DNA of 64,000 nt, taken from the NCBI GenBank assembly GCA_002892395.1, contig NBBL01000010.1, positions 34,753-98,752 on the forward strand, read 5' to 3'. This stretch comes from Lachnospiraceae bacterium. GTDB lineage: Bacteria > Bacillota > Clostridia > Lachnospirales > Lachnospiraceae. The translations under genes and the position numbers were made by a program. Positions 28,572 through 37,788 of the stretch are shown piece by piece. The notes below the pieces were generated by a model. It saw only the letters and a list, made by a program, of their open reading frames with translations, had not been told where the DNA came from and did no database searches. Numbering within the stretch: position 1 is the stretch's first letter; each line of letters opens with the position of its first letter.

Positions 28572-28940
28572 TTAGAATTGCAGGCCGGCTTCTCGTGCAG
28601 CATCTGCAAGCGCCCGGATCTTTCCCGTATAGAGGAATCCACCTCTGTCAAATACAACTTCCTTAATTCCCTTTTCTACAGCCCTCTTTGCAATGAGTGT
28701 GCCGACATAAACGGCAGCATCCACAGTATCTGTGTGCTCAAGTGCGCTCCCGGCTTCCTTCTCAACAGTAGAAGCCGCGACCAAAGTCCTTCCGACCGTG
28801 TCGTCAATAATCTGAGCGTACATATGGCTGTTGCTTCTGAAAACTGCCAGGCGCGGTCTCGCGGAGGTTCCGCTGAGAGATTTGCGCATTCTCCAGTGCT
28901 TCTGGGTGCGGACAGCCTTTCTGGATTCTTTGCTTACCAT
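28572..28940 (-). CDS. rplR: Ribosomal protein L18
   Basis: L18 binds 5S rRNA in the central protuberance. The 122-residue protein has a basic N-terminus, [20 protein letters not shown], and ends [20 protein letters not shown]. It lies between rplF and rpsE. Confidence 0.97.
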   Translation of the reverse strand: MVSKESRKAVRTQKHWRMRKSLSGTSARPRLAVFRSNSHMYAQIIDDTVGRTLVAASTVEKEAGSALEHTDTVDAAVYVGTLIAKRAVEKGIKEVVFDRGGFLYTGKIRALADAAREAGLQF

Positions 28941-28957
28941 GTTTGATACCCTCCTAA

Positions 28958-29500
28958 TTATTTCTTACCGGTCTTTCCGACCTTCCGTCTGATGGTCTCC
29001 GTCTTATACTTGATTCCCTTGCCCTTATACGGCTCCGGGAGTCTCTTCTCGCGGATCACTGCAGCGTACTGCCCCACCTTCTCTTTATCAATTCCCTGAA
29101 CCTTGATGATATTCTGACCTTCCAGAACTGTGGTGACGCCGTCCGGGTCCTCCATCTCCACCGGATGGGAATATCCAAGGGACAGAACCAGTTTCGAACC
29201 CTGCTTTGCAGCTCTGTAGCCAACGCCGTTGACCTCCAGAACCTTCTCATATCCTTCGGTTACGCCGACGACCATATTCTTGATCAGCGTCCTGGTGAGA
29301 CCGTGGAGCGCCTTCATTTTTTTCAGATCGTTGGGTCTCGCAACGACAACATCCGTTCCTTCCTGCTTGATGGTCATCTCTGCAGGCAGTACTCGTTCCA
29401 GCGTACCCTTAGGACCTTTTACAGTCACAAGATTATTTTCTGCGATGGTGACAGTGACTCCTGCCGGAATCGCGATAGGCATTCTTCCAATTCGTGACAT
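28958..29500 (-). CDS. rplF: Ribosomal protein L6
   Basis: L6 stabilises the GTPase-centre side of the large subunit. It has 180 residues from [19 protein letters not shown] with two similar folds, and ends with the signature [20 protein letters not shown]. The start at 29500 has AGGAGGAAAG just upstream; an open frame 32 codons longer is not used. Confidence 0.97.
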   Translation of the reverse strand: MSRIGRMPIAIPAGVTVTIAENNLVTVKGPKGTLERVLPAEMTIKQEGTDVVVARPNDLKKMKALHGLTRTLIKNMVVGVTEGYEKVLEVNGVGYRAAKQGSKLVLSLGYSHPVEMEDPDGVTTVLEGQNIIKVQGIDKEKVGQYAAVIREKRLPEPYKGKGIKYKTETIRRKVGKTGKK

Positions 29501-29561
29501 GCCGACTTTCCTCCTGATTTCTTCGTGATTGTGATCAATTTGCACTTCATACGGCAATGAC

Positions 29562-29963
29562 TTACCAGATAAATGCGAGAACCTCACCGCCCACACCTAA
29601 ACGGCGTGCTTCCTTATCTGTAATCACGCCCTGGTTTGTGGAGATGATTGCTGTGCCCAGGCCTCCCAGGACCTTCGGCATATCCTCCTTGCCGGCATAG
29701 ATGCGAAGACCCGGCTTGGAAATTCGTTTGAGCCCTGTGATGATGCGCTCATTCTTCGTTGCTCCGTACTTCAGGGTGATGCGAATATCCTTGAAGCCGT
29801 TCTTTTCGACAAACTCGTACTTTTCGATGTAGCCCTCGTTCACCAGAATATCCGCAATTGCGATCTTCATTTTGGAAGCAGGGACATCGACCACATCGTG
29901 CTTTGCAGTATTTGCATTTCTGACTCTGGTGAGCATATCTGCAATCGGATCGTTCGTTGTCAT
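29562..29963 (-). CDS. rpsH: Ribosomal protein S8
   Basis: S8 is a primary 16S-binding protein and in many bacteria represses the spc operon. It has 133 residues, starts [20 protein letters not shown] and ends with [20 protein letters not shown], the conserved RNA-binding tail. It lies between the zinc-type S14 and rplF. Confidence 0.97.
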   Translation of the reverse strand: MTTNDPIADMLTRVRNANTAKHDVVDVPASKMKIAIADILVNEGYIEKYEFVEKNGFKDIRITLKYGATKNERIITGLKRISKPGLRIYAGKEDMPKVLGGLGTAIISTNQGVITDKEARRLGVGGEVLAFIW

Positions 29964-29999
29964 GGAATGTTTCCTCCTGTTGAATTCAATCAGCTTAAA

Positions 30000-30185
30000 T
30001 TACCAGCTTGCTTTCATAACGCCCGGGATCTGACCCTTGTAGGCCAACTCTCTGAAGCAGATACGGCAAATACCATATTTTCTGAGATAAGCATGGGGAC
30101 GTCCGCAGATTCTGCAACGGTTATATTCTCTCGTGGAAAATTTTGCCGGACGTGCCTGCTTGATCTTCATCGACTTTTTCGCCAT
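30000..30185 (-). CDS. rpsZ: Ribosomal protein S14, zinc-binding type Z
   Basis: This is the short (61-residue) zinc form of S14 found in Gram-positive bacteria. The ligands are clear: [20 protein letters not shown], two CxxC pairs 13 residues apart. It starts [20 protein letters not shown]. No second, zinc-free S14 is seen in the window. Confidence 0.96.
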   Translation of the reverse strand: MAKKSMKIKQARPAKFSTREYNRCRICGRPHAYLRKYGICRICFRELAYKGQIPGVMKASW

Positions 30186-30203
30186 GAATCTTTACCCTCC
30201 TGA

Positions 30204-30743
30204 TTATTTGGAAAACGGCATGTTGAACAGGGTTAACAGGTAACGTGCTTCCTCGTCCGTCTTTGCAGTCGTGACGAAGATAATGTCCATGCCGCGAACC
30301 TTGTCCACCTTGTCATACTCGATTTCCGGGAAAATCAGCTGCTCCTTAATGCCCATGGAGTAGTTGCCTCTGCCGTCAAACGAATTCGGGTTGACACCTC
30401 TGAAGTCGCGCACACGCGGCAGCGCAAGGTTGATCAGGCGATCTGCGAACTCATACATTTTCTCGCCGCGAAGCGTTACCTTGCATCCGATCGGCATATT
30501 CTCACGCAGCTTGAAGTTTGCGATGGACTTCTTGGACTTGGTGATGACTGCCTTCTGTCCGGAGATGATCTCCATGTCGCGGACGGCCGCCTCAAGAACC
30601 TTGATGTTCTCCTTCGCTTCCCCGACGCCCATATTGATGACAATCTTGTCAAGCTTCGGAACCTGCATCGGATTGGTATATCCGAATTTTTCCTTCATCT
30701 TTGCGACCACTTCTGTGTCGTAAAATTCTTTTAATCTAGCCAC
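30204..30743 (-). CDS. rplE: Ribosomal protein L5
   Basis: L5 binds 5S rRNA and contacts the P-site tRNA. The 179 residues include [40 protein letters not shown] and [20 protein letters not shown]. Eighteen bases separate it from rpsZ. Confidence 0.97.
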   Translation of the reverse strand: MARLKEFYDTEVVAKMKEKFGYTNPMQVPKLDKIVINMGVGEAKENIKVLEAAVRDMEIISGQKAVITKSKKSIANFKLRENMPIGCKVTLRGEKMYEFADRLINLALPRVRDFRGVNPNSFDGRGNYSMGIKEQLIFPEIEYDKVDKVRGMDIIFVTTAKTDEEARYLLTLFNMPFSK

Positions 30744-30766
30744 CTTGAATGTTCCTCCTCTCCGTC

Positions 30767-31072
30767 TCAGTCGATCGCCTTACCGGTCTTTTTCGCAACG
30801 CGGACTTTCTTTCCGTCCTTCACTTCGAATCCGACTCTGGTCGGCTTCCCGTCTGCGACAAGCATCACATTGGAGATGTGGATGGAACCTTCCTTGGTGA
30901 TGATTCCGCCGTTCTGGTTCTGTGCGCTCGGCTTGGAATGCTTCTGAATCATGTTGCATCCCTCGACGACCACTCTGTTCTTTGCGGTATCTACATGCAA
31001 AACCTTGCCGTTCTTTCCCTTGTCCTTACCGGAAATAATCTGAACGGTATCATCCTTCTTAATTTTACGCAT
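30767..31072 (-). CDS. rplX: Ribosomal protein L24
   Basis: L24 starts large-subunit assembly at the 5' end of 23S rRNA. It has 101 residues with a KOW motif near the N-terminus ([20 protein letters not shown]) and the block [20 protein letters not shown]. Standard order after rplN. Confidence 0.97.
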   Translation of the reverse strand: MRKIKKDDTVQIISGKDKGKNGKVLHVDTAKNRVVVEGCNMIQKHSKPSAQNQNGGIITKEGSIHISNVMLVADGKPTRVGFEVKDGKKVRVAKKTGKAID

Positions 31073-31083
31073 TTCGGTCCTCC

Positions 31084-31452
31084 TTATAATACTTCCGGAG
31101 CAAGGGAAACGATCTTCATGAACTGCTTTTCACGAAGCTCTCTCGCAACCGGCCCGAAAATACGGGTTCCCGTAGGAGTCTTATCGTCCTTGATAATGAC
31201 TGCTGCGTTCTCGTCAAACGTGATATAAGATCCGTCCTTGCGGCGGGTCTTCTGTACGGTGCGGACCACCACTGCCTTGACCACATCGCCCTTCTTAACA
31301 ACGCCTCCCGGTGTTGCATCTTTGACAGACGCCACGATGACATCGCCGATATGCGCATATCTTCTGGTAGATCCGCCCATAACACGGATGCAAAGGAGTT
31401 CCTTCGCACCGGTGTTGTCGGCTACCTTCAAACGTGTTTCCTGCTGAATCAT
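31084..31452 (-). CDS. rplN: Ribosomal protein L14
   Basis: L14 contacts the small subunit in a bridge and is the docking site of RsfS. The 122-residue protein starts [20 protein letters not shown] and ends with [21 protein letters not shown] chose the ATG at 31452, three codons inside the open frame, to match the universal N-terminus. Confidence 0.97.
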   Translation of the reverse strand: MIQQETRLKVADNTGAKELLCIRVMGGSTRRYAHIGDVIVASVKDATPGGVVKKGDVVKAVVVRTVQKTRRKDGSYITFDENAAVIIKDDKTPTGTRIFGPVARELREKQFMKIVSLAPEVL

Positions 31453-31478
31453 GCCGGACACTCCTTCCTAGCTCTCTA

Positions 31479-31736
31479 TTATTTCGCCTTCTCGACGATC
31501 TCGACCAATCTCCATCTCTTATCCTTGGACAGGGGCCTGGTCTCCATGATCCTCACTCTGTCGCCCACTCTGCACGCATTCTTCTCATCATGCGCCTTGA
31601 ACTTCTTTGTCTGCTTGATAATCTTGCCATAAAGCGGGTGCTTCACGTGATCCTCAACCGCTACGGTGATCGTCTTGTCCATCTTATCGCTGACGACCTT
31701 GCCGACGCGCGTTCTTCTAAGATTTCTCTCTTCCAC
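31479..31736 (-). CDS. rpsQ: Ribosomal protein S17
   Basis: S17 is a primary 16S-binding OB-fold protein. The 85 residues include [40 protein letters not shown] and the signature [20 protein letters not shown]. Confidence 0.97.
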   Translation of the reverse strand: MEERNLRRTRVGKVVSDKMDKTITVAVEDHVKHPLYGKIIKQTKKFKAHDEKNACRVGDRVRIMETRPLSKDKRWRLVEIVEKAK

Positions 31737-31754
31737 GGTTTATCTCCTTTCGGC

Positions 31755-31967
31755 TCACGCCCTTGCCTGCTCTGTGATCACGGTCTGAATGCGGGCGATG
31801 TTCTTGCGAACCTCGCTGATTCTTGAGGTGTTATCCAGCTGGCTGGTTGCGTTCTGAAATCTGAGGTTGAAAAGCTCCTTCTTCGCGGAGACCAGCTCTT
31901 CCTTCAGCTCTGCCGCACTCTTTGCTCTTAACTCTTCGACATACTTATTCGTTTTCACTCTGTTCAC
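31755..31967 (-). CDS. rpmC: Ribosomal protein L29
   Basis: L29 lies at the tunnel exit and binds targeting factors. The 70 residues form two helices: [20 protein letters not shown] and [20 protein letters not shown]. Its first 23 bases overlap the end of rplP, an unusually deep overlap for this operon, so the two are probably translationally coupled. Confidence 0.97.
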   Translation of the reverse strand: MNRVKTNKYVEELRAKSAAELKEELVSAKKELFNLRFQNATSQLDNTSRISEVRKNIARIQTVITEQARA

Positions 31968-32415
31968 CGCCTTCTGCAGTCACCGCGGAAACTTCGTTCA
32001 CGCCTGCGTTAACCTCTTCCTTGGACGCGATCTTGCACTTGCAGGGAAGCTTGTGCATCGCGAGACGCAGTGCTTCTTTCGCGTCGTCTTCAGCAACACC
32101 GTCGATCTCAAAAAGAACGCGGCCCGGCTTCACCACTGCAACCCAGTACTCCGTGCTGCCCTTTCCGGAACCCATTCGGGTCTCGGCAGGCTTTGCGGTC
32201 ACCGGCTTATCCGGGAAAATTTTAATCCAGACCTTGCCGCCGCGCTTGGTATAACGTGTCAACGCAACACGGGCAGCCTCAATCTGATTGGATCTGATCC
32301 AGCAGGGCTCTGTGGCAATCAGGCCATAGGAGCCGTTTGAAATGGTATTGCCGCGCATCGCCTTACCGGCCATGGAGCCGCGGAACTGCTTTCTGTGTTT
32401 GACTCTTTTTGGCAT
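31945..32415 (-). CDS. rplP: Ribosomal protein L16 with acidic C-terminal tail
   Basis: L16 lies beside the A site of the large subunit. The start [20 protein letters not shown] is at 32415. The family core ([56 protein letters not shown]) ends near residue 135. A further 20 or so residues form an acidic tail ([19 protein letters not shown]), giving 156 residues against the usual 136-144. The tail is encoded where the gene overlaps rpmC. Confidence 0.96.
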   Translation of the reverse strand: MPKRVKHRKQFRGSMAGKAMRGNTISNGSYGLIATEPCWIRSNQIEAARVALTRYTKRGGKVWIKIFPDKPVTAKPAETRMGSGKGSTEYWVAVVKPGRVLFEIDGVAEDDAKEALRLAMHKLPCKCKIASKEEVNAGVNEVSAVTAEGGEQSENE

Positions 32416-32423
32416 CAGCATAG

Positions 32424-33083
32424 TTATCTAGCACTCCCTTCTCTGGTCTCAGTCTTTGCCGGAAGAACTTCGCCCTTGTAGATCCAGACCTTAACGCCCA
32501 CCTTTCCGTAGGTGGTATCTGCTTCTGCAAAGCCATAGTCGATGTTGGCGCGAAGGGTCTGAAGCGGAATGGTTCCTTCCGCATAGAACTCACTGCGTGC
32601 AATATCCGCACCGCCAAGGCGTCCGGAGCAGCAGGTCTTAATCCCCAGGATGCCGGACTTCATGCTTCTCTGCATGGTGGACTTCATGGCGCGGCGGAAG
32701 GAGGTGCGGTTCTCAAGCTGCTGCGCGATGCTCTCAGCAACCAGCTGCGCTTCCTTGTCCGGTCTCTTGATCTCCTTGATGTCGATAAACACCTTTTTGT
32801 CGGTCAGCTTGGAAGTTTCCTTCTTCAGCTTCTCAATCTCAGCCCCCTGCTTTCCGATGACAACACCCGGCTTCGCGGTGTGAATGATAATGCGAACTCT
32901 GTCGGAAGCGCGCTCAATCTCGATTTCGCTCACACCAGAGGCATAGAGTCTTTTTTTCAGGAACTTTCTGATATTGTAATCCTCCACCAGGTTGTCCGCA
33001 AAATCCCCCTCTGCGTACCATCTGGAGCCCCAGTCTTTGATAACGCCGACTCTAAGGCCGTGCGGATTGACTTTCTGTCCCAT
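32424..33083 (-). CDS. rpsC: Ribosomal protein S3
   Basis: S3 forms part of the mRNA entry channel. The 219 residues start [20 protein letters not shown] and contain the KH domain motif [20 protein letters not shown] and the C-terminal block [19 protein letters not shown]. The start at 33083 is behind AGGGAAAGA; the upstream open frame overlaps rplV. Confidence 0.97.
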   Translation of the reverse strand: MGQKVNPHGLRVGVIKDWGSRWYAEGDFADNLVEDYNIRKFLKKRLYASGVSEIEIERASDRVRIIIHTAKPGVVIGKQGAEIEKLKKETSKLTDKKVFIDIKEIKRPDKEAQLVAESIAQQLENRTSFRRAMKSTMQRSMKSGILGIKTCCSGRLGGADIARSEFYAEGTIPLQTLRANIDYGFAEADTTYGKVGVKVWIYKGEVLPAKTETREGSAR

Positions 33084-33094
33084 TCTTTCCCTCC

Positions 33095-33481
33095 TTATCG
33101 TTCGTCCAGAACAACGGTGATATGGCACATTCTCTTGAAGATTCTGTATGCTCTTCCCTGTGCTCTGGGATGAATCCTCTTCATGATCGGCCCTTCACCT
33201 GCAAAGCATTCCGCCACATAGAGCTTATCTGCCTGCATGTTATTGTTGTTCTCTGCGTTTGCCACCGCGGACTCCAGAAGCTTCTTGATTACGCCGGAAG
33301 CATATCTGGGATTATAAGTCAAAATACCAAGAGCGCTCTGTACGTCTTTCCCTCGGATTGCATCCAGCACGAAGCATGCCTTCTGAACCGAAATTCTCGC
33401 GTAGGAAAGCTTTGCAGACGGTCTCTTGTCATTCTGTGCGTTTCTCTCTCTCTTAATCTGGCTTCTATGTCCTTTTGCCAT
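33095..33481 (-). CDS. rplV: Ribosomal protein L22
   Basis: L22 lines the exit tunnel and is a site of macrolide resistance changes. The 128 residues include [20 protein letters not shown], the loop-anchoring [20 protein letters not shown] and the C-terminal block [20 protein letters not shown]. No unusual insertion is seen in the tunnel loop. Confidence 0.97.
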   Translation of the reverse strand: MAKGHRSQIKRERNAQNDKRPSAKLSYARISVQKACFVLDAIRGKDVQSALGILTYNPRYASGVIKKLLESAVANAENNNNMQADKLYVAECFAGEGPIMKRIHPRAQGRAYRIFKRMCHITVVLDER

Positions 33482-33512
33482 TTTGAAACCCTCCTTTCAA
33501 ACCTTTCTTCGC

Positions 33513-33797
33513 TTATCTGGGCGACCCGACTTTTTTCTCATCTGCGCCGTGGCCTCTATAGGTTCTTGTCGCCACGAACTCACCCAGCTTGTGTCCGACC
33601 ATATCTTCGGTAATATATACCGGAACGTGCTTCCTGCCGTCGTGAACCGCGATCGTCAGGCCAACCATGGCCGGGAAGATCGTGGAACGGCGCGACCAGG
33701 TCTTAATAACGCTTTTCTGGCCGGATTTGTTCATTTCTTCAACCTTCTTCAGCAGACTCTCATCTGCGAAAGGTCCCTTTTTCAGTGAACGTGCCAT
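33513..33797 (-). CDS. rpsS: Ribosomal protein S19
   Basis: S19 binds the head of the small subunit with S13. The 94 residues start [20 protein letters not shown] and include [20 protein letters not shown] and [19 protein letters not shown]. The start is at 33797; an open frame 21 codons longer overlaps rplB. Confidence 0.97.
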   Translation of the reverse strand: MARSLKKGPFADESLLKKVEEMNKSGQKSVIKTWSRRSTIFPAMVGLTIAVHDGRKHVPVYITEDMVGHKLGEFVATRTYRGHGADEKKVGSPR

Positions 33798-33816
33798 CTG
33801 TATTCTCTCCTCCCTA

Positions 33817-34671
33817 TCAGTTTGCTCCAGAGCCCGACTTGCCGTTTCTTCTTCTGACAATCAGCTTATTGGAATGCTTGTTCTTCTTTCTTGTCTTCAG
33901 TCCCAGAGCCGGCTTGCCCCAAGGTGTGCACGGACCCGGACGTCCGATCGGAGCCCGGCCCTCGCCGCCGCCGTGGGGGTGGTCATTCGGGTTCATGACG
34001 GAGCCTCTGACGTGAGGACGAATTCCCATGTGTCTCTTTCTTCCGGCTTTTCCCAGGTTGATCAGGCTGTGATCACCGTTTCCGACACTGCCAATGGTGG
34101 CCCGGCAGTTGATCGGAACCATTCTCATCTCGCCGGAGGGAAGGCGAAGCGTCGCATACTTTCCTTCCTTTGCCATCAGCTGTGCAGTCATGCCTGCTGC
34201 TCTCGCAAGCTGCGCGCCCTTGCCGGGGTAAAGCTCAATATTGTGAATTTCCGCTCCGATGGGGATCAGTGCCAAAGGAAGGCAGTTTCCGACTCTTGCC
34301 TCGGCGTGTTCCCCGCTCATCACAGTCTGTCCGACTTCCAGTCCCGCCGGGGCAAGAATGTAGGACTTCGCACCATCTGCATAGCAAATCAGCGCAATAT
34401 TGGCAGTCCGGTTCGGATCATACTCAACCGCAATCACCTTGGCCGGAATGTTGTCCTTGCTGTTCCTCTTAAAGTCAATGATTCTGTACTTTCTTCTGCC
34501 GCCGCCGCCTCTGTGTCGGACAGTAATCTTACCCTGTGCGTTGCGTCCTGCCGTGTTCTTCTTGGACACAATCAGGGATTTCTCCGGCGTGGATTTTGTA
34601 ATTTCCGCGAAGTCAGAACCCGTCATATTTCTTCTGGACGGAGTATACGCGGTATACTTTTTAATTCCCAT
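33817..34671 (-). CDS. rplB: Ribosomal protein L2
   Basis: L2 is needed for subunit joining and peptidyl-transferase activity. The 284 residues start [20 protein letters not shown] and include the conserved histidine zone [20 protein letters not shown] near the C-terminus. The start at 34671 has AAAGGAGAG upstream. Confidence 0.97.
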   Translation of the reverse strand: MGIKKYTAYTPSRRNMTGSDFAEITKSTPEKSLIVSKKNTAGRNAQGKITVRHRGGGGRRKYRIIDFKRNSKDNIPAKVIAVEYDPNRTANIALICYADGAKSYILAPAGLEVGQTVMSGEHAEARVGNCLPLALIPIGAEIHNIELYPGKGAQLARAAGMTAQLMAKEGKYATLRLPSGEMRMVPINCRATIGSVGNGDHSLINLGKAGRKRHMGIRPHVRGSVMNPNDHPHGGGEGRAPIGRPGPCTPWGKPALGLKTRKKNKHSNKLIVRRRNGKSGSGAN

Positions 34672-34785
34672 TGTTCTCTCCTTTAATTGATTATCACGGA
34701 ATTGCACCGTATAAGCCACGAAAGCGCCGGGCTATGCGAATCGGAACCCGCTTCCCATCCGTCTGCTTTCATGTGGGGCATTCAT

Positions 34786-35085
34786 TTACAGGCCCTGGAA
34801 AATCTCAATATCCTTGGAGTCCTCGGTCAGCTGAACAATCGCCTTCTTGGTCTTTGCCGTATTTCCGAAGGTCGCGCCTCTGCGCTTGGTCTTTGTGGGG
34901 CAGTTCATGGTGTTGACGGACTTCACCTTTGCGCCCGCGAACATTTTTTCCACTGCCTCTTTAATCATTACCTTATTTGCCTCCGGATGCACGAGAAAGC
35001 TGTATCTCTTCTCACCCATTCCGTTCATGCTCTTCTCCGTCACTAACGGCTTGAGGATGACATCATAGTACTGAATGCTTGCCAT
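34786..35085 (-). CDS. rplW: Ribosomal protein L23
   Basis: L23 sits at the tunnel exit and docks trigger factor and SRP. The 99 residues include YDVILKPLVTEKSMNGMGEK and the rRNA-binding loop TMNCPTKTKRRGATFGNTAK. Its ATG shares one base with the rplD stop (TAATG). A 114-base gap follows before rplB with no feature I recognise. Confidence 0.97.
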   Translation of the reverse strand: MASIQYYDVILKPLVTEKSMNGMGEKRYSFLVHPEANKVMIKEAVEKMFAGAKVKSVNTMNCPTKTKRRGATFGNTAKTKKAIVQLTEDSKDIEIFQGL

Positions 35086-35705
35086 TATGCGTATACCTCC
35101 TCAATCGTGGAAACAGCTGCCTTGGAAGCAACCACCGTGCTGTACTTCAAAATATCGTAGACATTGATGGTCTTGGGAGAAGCAACCTTTACGCCTGCAA
35201 TATTCCGTGCGGAAAGAACCGTGTTCTTCTCTCCTTCCGAAGTGACGACCAGTGCCTTCTCCACCTTCAGGTTCTTCAGCGTGGAAGCCATTCTTCTGGT
35301 TTTCACCTGGTCCATTCCGAAGTCATCCACAACAATGAACTTGTTCTCCTGAACGCGGCTGGTCAGTGCGCACTGCAACGCCCGTCTCTTTTCTTTCCTG
35401 TTCAAGGTCATGGTGTAGTCTCTCGGAGTCGGAGCAAACACGACGCCGCCGCCCTTCCACTGGGGCGCTCTGGTAGAGCCCTGCCTTGCGTGGCCGGTCC
35501 CCTTCTGTCTCCAGGGCTTCCTTCCGCCTCCGGAAACCTCGGAACGGGTTTTTGCCTTCTGTGTTCCCTGGCGCTTGTTTGCCAGCTGCGCCACAACTGC
35601 CATATGTACCAGATGCTCGTTCAGCTCGACTCCGAACACCGCATCGTTTAAATCCATCGTTCCGACTTCCTGTCCGTCGGTATTAAAAACAGATACCTTT
35701 GCCAT
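35085..35705 (-). CDS. rplD: Ribosomal protein L4
   Basis: L4 binds 23S rRNA and in enterobacteria represses the S10 operon through its leader. The 206 residues include the tunnel loop KTRSEVSGGGRKPWRQKGTG and ARQGSTRAPQWKGGGVVFAP. The operon leader here (36.8-36.9 kb) is structured, so autogenous control by L4 or another protein is possible (inference). Confidence 0.97.
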   Translation of the reverse strand: MAKVSVFNTDGQEVGTMDLNDAVFGVELNEHLVHMAVVAQLANKRQGTQKAKTRSEVSGGGRKPWRQKGTGHARQGSTRAPQWKGGGVVFAPTPRDYTMTLNRKEKRRALQCALTSRVQENKFIVVDDFGMDQVKTRRMASTLKNLKVEKALVVTSEGEKNTVLSARNIAGVKVASPKTINVYDILKYSTVVASKAAVSTIEEVYA

Positions 35706-35732
35706 CTTAAGCGTTCCTCCTTTCCTCTCGTA

Positions 35733-36413
35733 TTACTTTCCGGCCTTGACGGTCTCTTTGAGGGTAACCAGCGCCTTCCTCGGGCCCGGAACCGCACCCT
35801 TGACCAGAATGAGGTTATTCTCCGCATCAACGCGAACCACCTCAAGGTTCTGGGTTGTCACACGCACGCGGCCCATCTGACCGGGCATGCCCTTCCCCTT
35901 AAACACACGGCTCGGATCGGAAGAAGAACCGTTTGAGCCCTGGTGACGATGGAACTTGGAGCCGTGCGCCATCGGTCCGCGGGACTGTCCGTGTCTCTTA
36001 ATTGCGCCCTGAAAGCCCTTTCCCTTTGAAATCGCAGTTGCATCCACCTTGTCGCCCGCAGCGAAAATGTCCGCCTTGATTTCATCCTTCACGCTGTAGT
36101 CAGCGCTGTTCTCCAGCCGAAACTCTCTCAAAAAACGGCCGGTGGCGTAAACCTCTCTCTGGCCCTCGCCTCTGGTTACAGTCTGCTTCTCGATCCCGGC
36201 CTTTTCCAGCTGACCCGCATCCGGCTTGTTCACAAGCTTGGTGCGAATCTCTCCGTAAGCCACCTGAACGGCATCGTATCCGTCATTCTCTTTGTTCTTC
36301 ACCTTCGTCACAACGCAGGGACCCGCCTGCAGAACCGTGACCGGAATCAGTACGCCGGCATCGCTGTAAATCTGCGTCATGCCGATCTTTGTCGCAAGTA
36401 TTGCTTTCTTCAT
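35733..36413 (-). CDS. rplC: Ribosomal protein L3
   Basis: L3 helps form the peptidyl-transferase centre. The 226 residues start [20 protein letters not shown] and contain the conserved loop [20 protein letters not shown] and [20 protein letters not shown]. It has a short extension in the middle domain ([20 protein letters not shown]) that is slightly longer than in E. coli. Confidence 0.97.
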   Translation of the reverse strand: MKKAILATKIGMTQIYSDAGVLIPVTVLQAGPCVVTKVKNKENDGYDAVQVAYGEIRTKLVNKPDAGQLEKAGIEKQTVTRGEGQREVYATGRFLREFRLENSADYSVKDEIKADIFAAGDKVDATAISKGKGFQGAIKRHGQSRGPMAHGSKFHRHQGSNGSSSDPSRVFKGKGMPGQMGRVRVTTQNLEVVRVDAENNLILVKGAVPGPRKALVTLKETVKAGK

Positions 36414-36472
36414 GTTTTACCTCCTGTTTATCCTACAGCGGAGCGCTTCTGCGCTCATACTAGAGCAGGATA

Positions 36473-36790
36473 TTACTTTGTTTTCATCTTAATGTCGATG
36501 TGAACGCCGGCCGGCATCTCAAGACGGGACAGCGCATCCACGGTCTTGTCGGTCGGTGTCAGGACATCAATGAGCCTCTTGTGGGTTCTCTGCTCAAACT
36601 GCTCGCGGCTGTCCTTGTATTTGTGAACCGCACGAAGGATCGTAACCACTTCCTTCTTGGTCGGCAGCGGAACCGGACCGGAAACCTTGGCTCCCGTCCT
36701 CTTCACCGCGTCGACTATTTTTCCGGCGGACAGATCAACCAACTTGTGATCGTACGCCTTCAACGTGATTCTCATTACCTGATTCGCCAT
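36473..36790 (-). CDS. rpsJ: Ribosomal protein S10 (first gene of the superoperon)
   Basis: S10 (NusE) is part of the small-subunit head and also of the NusB antitermination complex. The 105 residues include [40 protein letters not shown] and [20 protein letters not shown]. It starts at ATG 36790, with AAAAGGAGG upstream. Its 5' leader of about 230 nt is described separately. Confidence 0.97.
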   Translation of the reverse strand: MANQVMRITLKAYDHKLVDLSAGKIVDAVKRTGAKVSGPVPLPTKKEVVTILRAVHKYKDSREQFEQRTHKRLIDVLTPTDKTVDALSRLEMPAGVHIDIKMKTK

Positions 36791-36827
36791 AAAAAAAGTC
36801 GCCTCCTTTTCGCACTTTTTCTAAAGT

Positions 36828-36940
36828 ACGACAAGCGGTGACTGTACACAGTACCGGGCGTGTCATCAAAACTCTCCCGGCATGCCCTCCATCTGATCGA
36901 ATTGGAAAAGCATTCCTTCATTTGTACAGTGACTTGTCGT
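36828..36940 (-). ncRNA. Structured 5' leader of the S10 operon (candidate)
   Basis: In the minus-strand transcript the segments ACGACAAG (36940-36933) and ACTGTACA (36930-36923) pair with CTTGTCGT (36835-36828) and TGTACAGT (36848-36841). These are two perfect 8-bp helices around a small internal loop. The enclosed 74 nt contain another stem, CCGGG with CCCGG. An alternative hairpin, ACTGT-GT-ACAGT, uses the same 3' arm. The structure ends about 20 bases before the rpsJ Shine-Dalgarno. Its role in operon control is inference; I do not recognise it as a known leader family. Confidence 0.5.
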
Positions 36941-37027
36941 CAGTATCCAGACTTGACATTCGCTCCACGGAACTCCCGCCTAAGCGGCAACCTCTCGCTT
37001 CTTCGCTATCATGTCACAGCGCCATAT

Positions 37028-37056
37028 ACTATAACACAGAGAAAAGCACCGCGCAA
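37028..37056 (-). promoter_or_regulatory. S10 operon promoter
   Basis: On the minus strand TTGCGC (37056-37051) is followed after 17 bp by TATAGT (37033-37028), with another AT step (TATAGTATA). Transcription would start near 37021, giving a leader of about 230 nt before rpsJ. The -35 box lies in the loop of the hairpin at 37035-37071. Confidence 0.55.
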
Positions 37057-37071
37057 GTGCTTTTCTCTGTG
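37035..37071. terminator. Hairpin between the lipoprotein gene and the S10 operon
   Basis: A perfect 15-bp stem, CACAGAGAAAAGCAC (37035-37049) with GTGCTTTTCTCTGTG (37057-37071), and a 7-nt loop. On the plus strand it is followed by TTTTTGCTTTTTATT; on the minus strand the T-run is short. It is well placed to end the lipoprotein transcript and overlaps the S10 promoter. Confidence 0.7.
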
Positions 37072-37109
37072 TTTTTGCTTTTTATTGCCGGATGATTTTC
37101 TCAGCCTCT

Positions 37110-37595
37110 TCAATGACCGGAGGCCGATTCCTGAGGCGGTTCTTCCGCACCCCGGGTCGATTCCGGCTTCACCCGATTGCCGGAATGATTTTTTTTGATC
37201 TTGGTGGCCTTTCCGGAAGGGCCCTCATTCGGATCCGCTGCTTCCGGTTCCTCCGCCTCCGGTTCCTGCTCTTCCTCCCTGTCGTTTTGCTCCTCCTGCG
37301 GAACGGCTTCGGTCATCCGTGCTGTTTCCGGCTCTTCCTCATTGTCCTCTTCTGCCTCTTCTTTCGGCTCCTCCCCCGGCGCATAGGTGTCGTAGACAAC
37401 ATCCTCGTCTCCGTCCTCTTCGTCGGCGGCTTTTGTTTCCTCCCCGGCCTCTGTCGTCTCCACCAGCTCCGCACTGCTTTCCTCGGCACTCTTCCCGCTG
37501 CTCTGCGCCGGCTTCTGTCCGCCGTTTCCGCAGGCGGCAATCGCCAGCATGGAAGCAGCCGCCAGGGCGATTACCTTCAAATTTATTTTTTTCAT
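37110..37595 (-). CDS. Acidic low-complexity lipoprotein, unknown function
   Basis: The product (about 161 residues) begins MKKINLKVIALAAASMLAIA and has a lipobox ending AIAAC, so it should be lipid-anchored on the outer face of the membrane. Almost all of the rest is low-complexity sequence rich in glutamate, alanine and proline (for example EEPKEEAEEDNEEEPE), ending in a basic stretch. No fold or motif is visible. I chose the ATG at 37595 because GGAGG is eight bases upstream; a GTG three codons earlier overlaps that site. It may be a spacer or surface-charge protein, but nothing supports a specific role. Confidence 0.75.
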   Translation of the reverse strand: MKKINLKVIALAAASMLAIAACGNGGQKPAQSSGKSAEESSAELVETTEAGEETKAADEEDGDEDVVYDTYAPGEEPKEEAEEDNEEEPETARMTEAVPQEEQNDREEEQEPEAEEPEAADPNEGPSGKATKIKKNHSGNRVKPESTRGAEEPPQESASGH

Positions 37596-37788
37596 ATCCT
37601 TCACCTCCGGGTCCTTTAAAATTCGGTTTTATTCGATATTCTAACACGTTCTCCGCAGAATAAACATAATTTCATAAAATCACAAGAATTTTTCCAGGTG
37701 CTTCTTTCTTGATGCTTCCTCTTTCGTTTGCTACACTGAAGAGCAGAAAAAAATTCCTGCCGCATTCGGATGGAGAACGGAGTATAAC

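Noticed and set aside
37035..37071. Purely a plus-strand terminator
   Set aside because: No plus-strand gene lies upstream, so the T-run on that strand is probably incidental or serves antisense transcripts.
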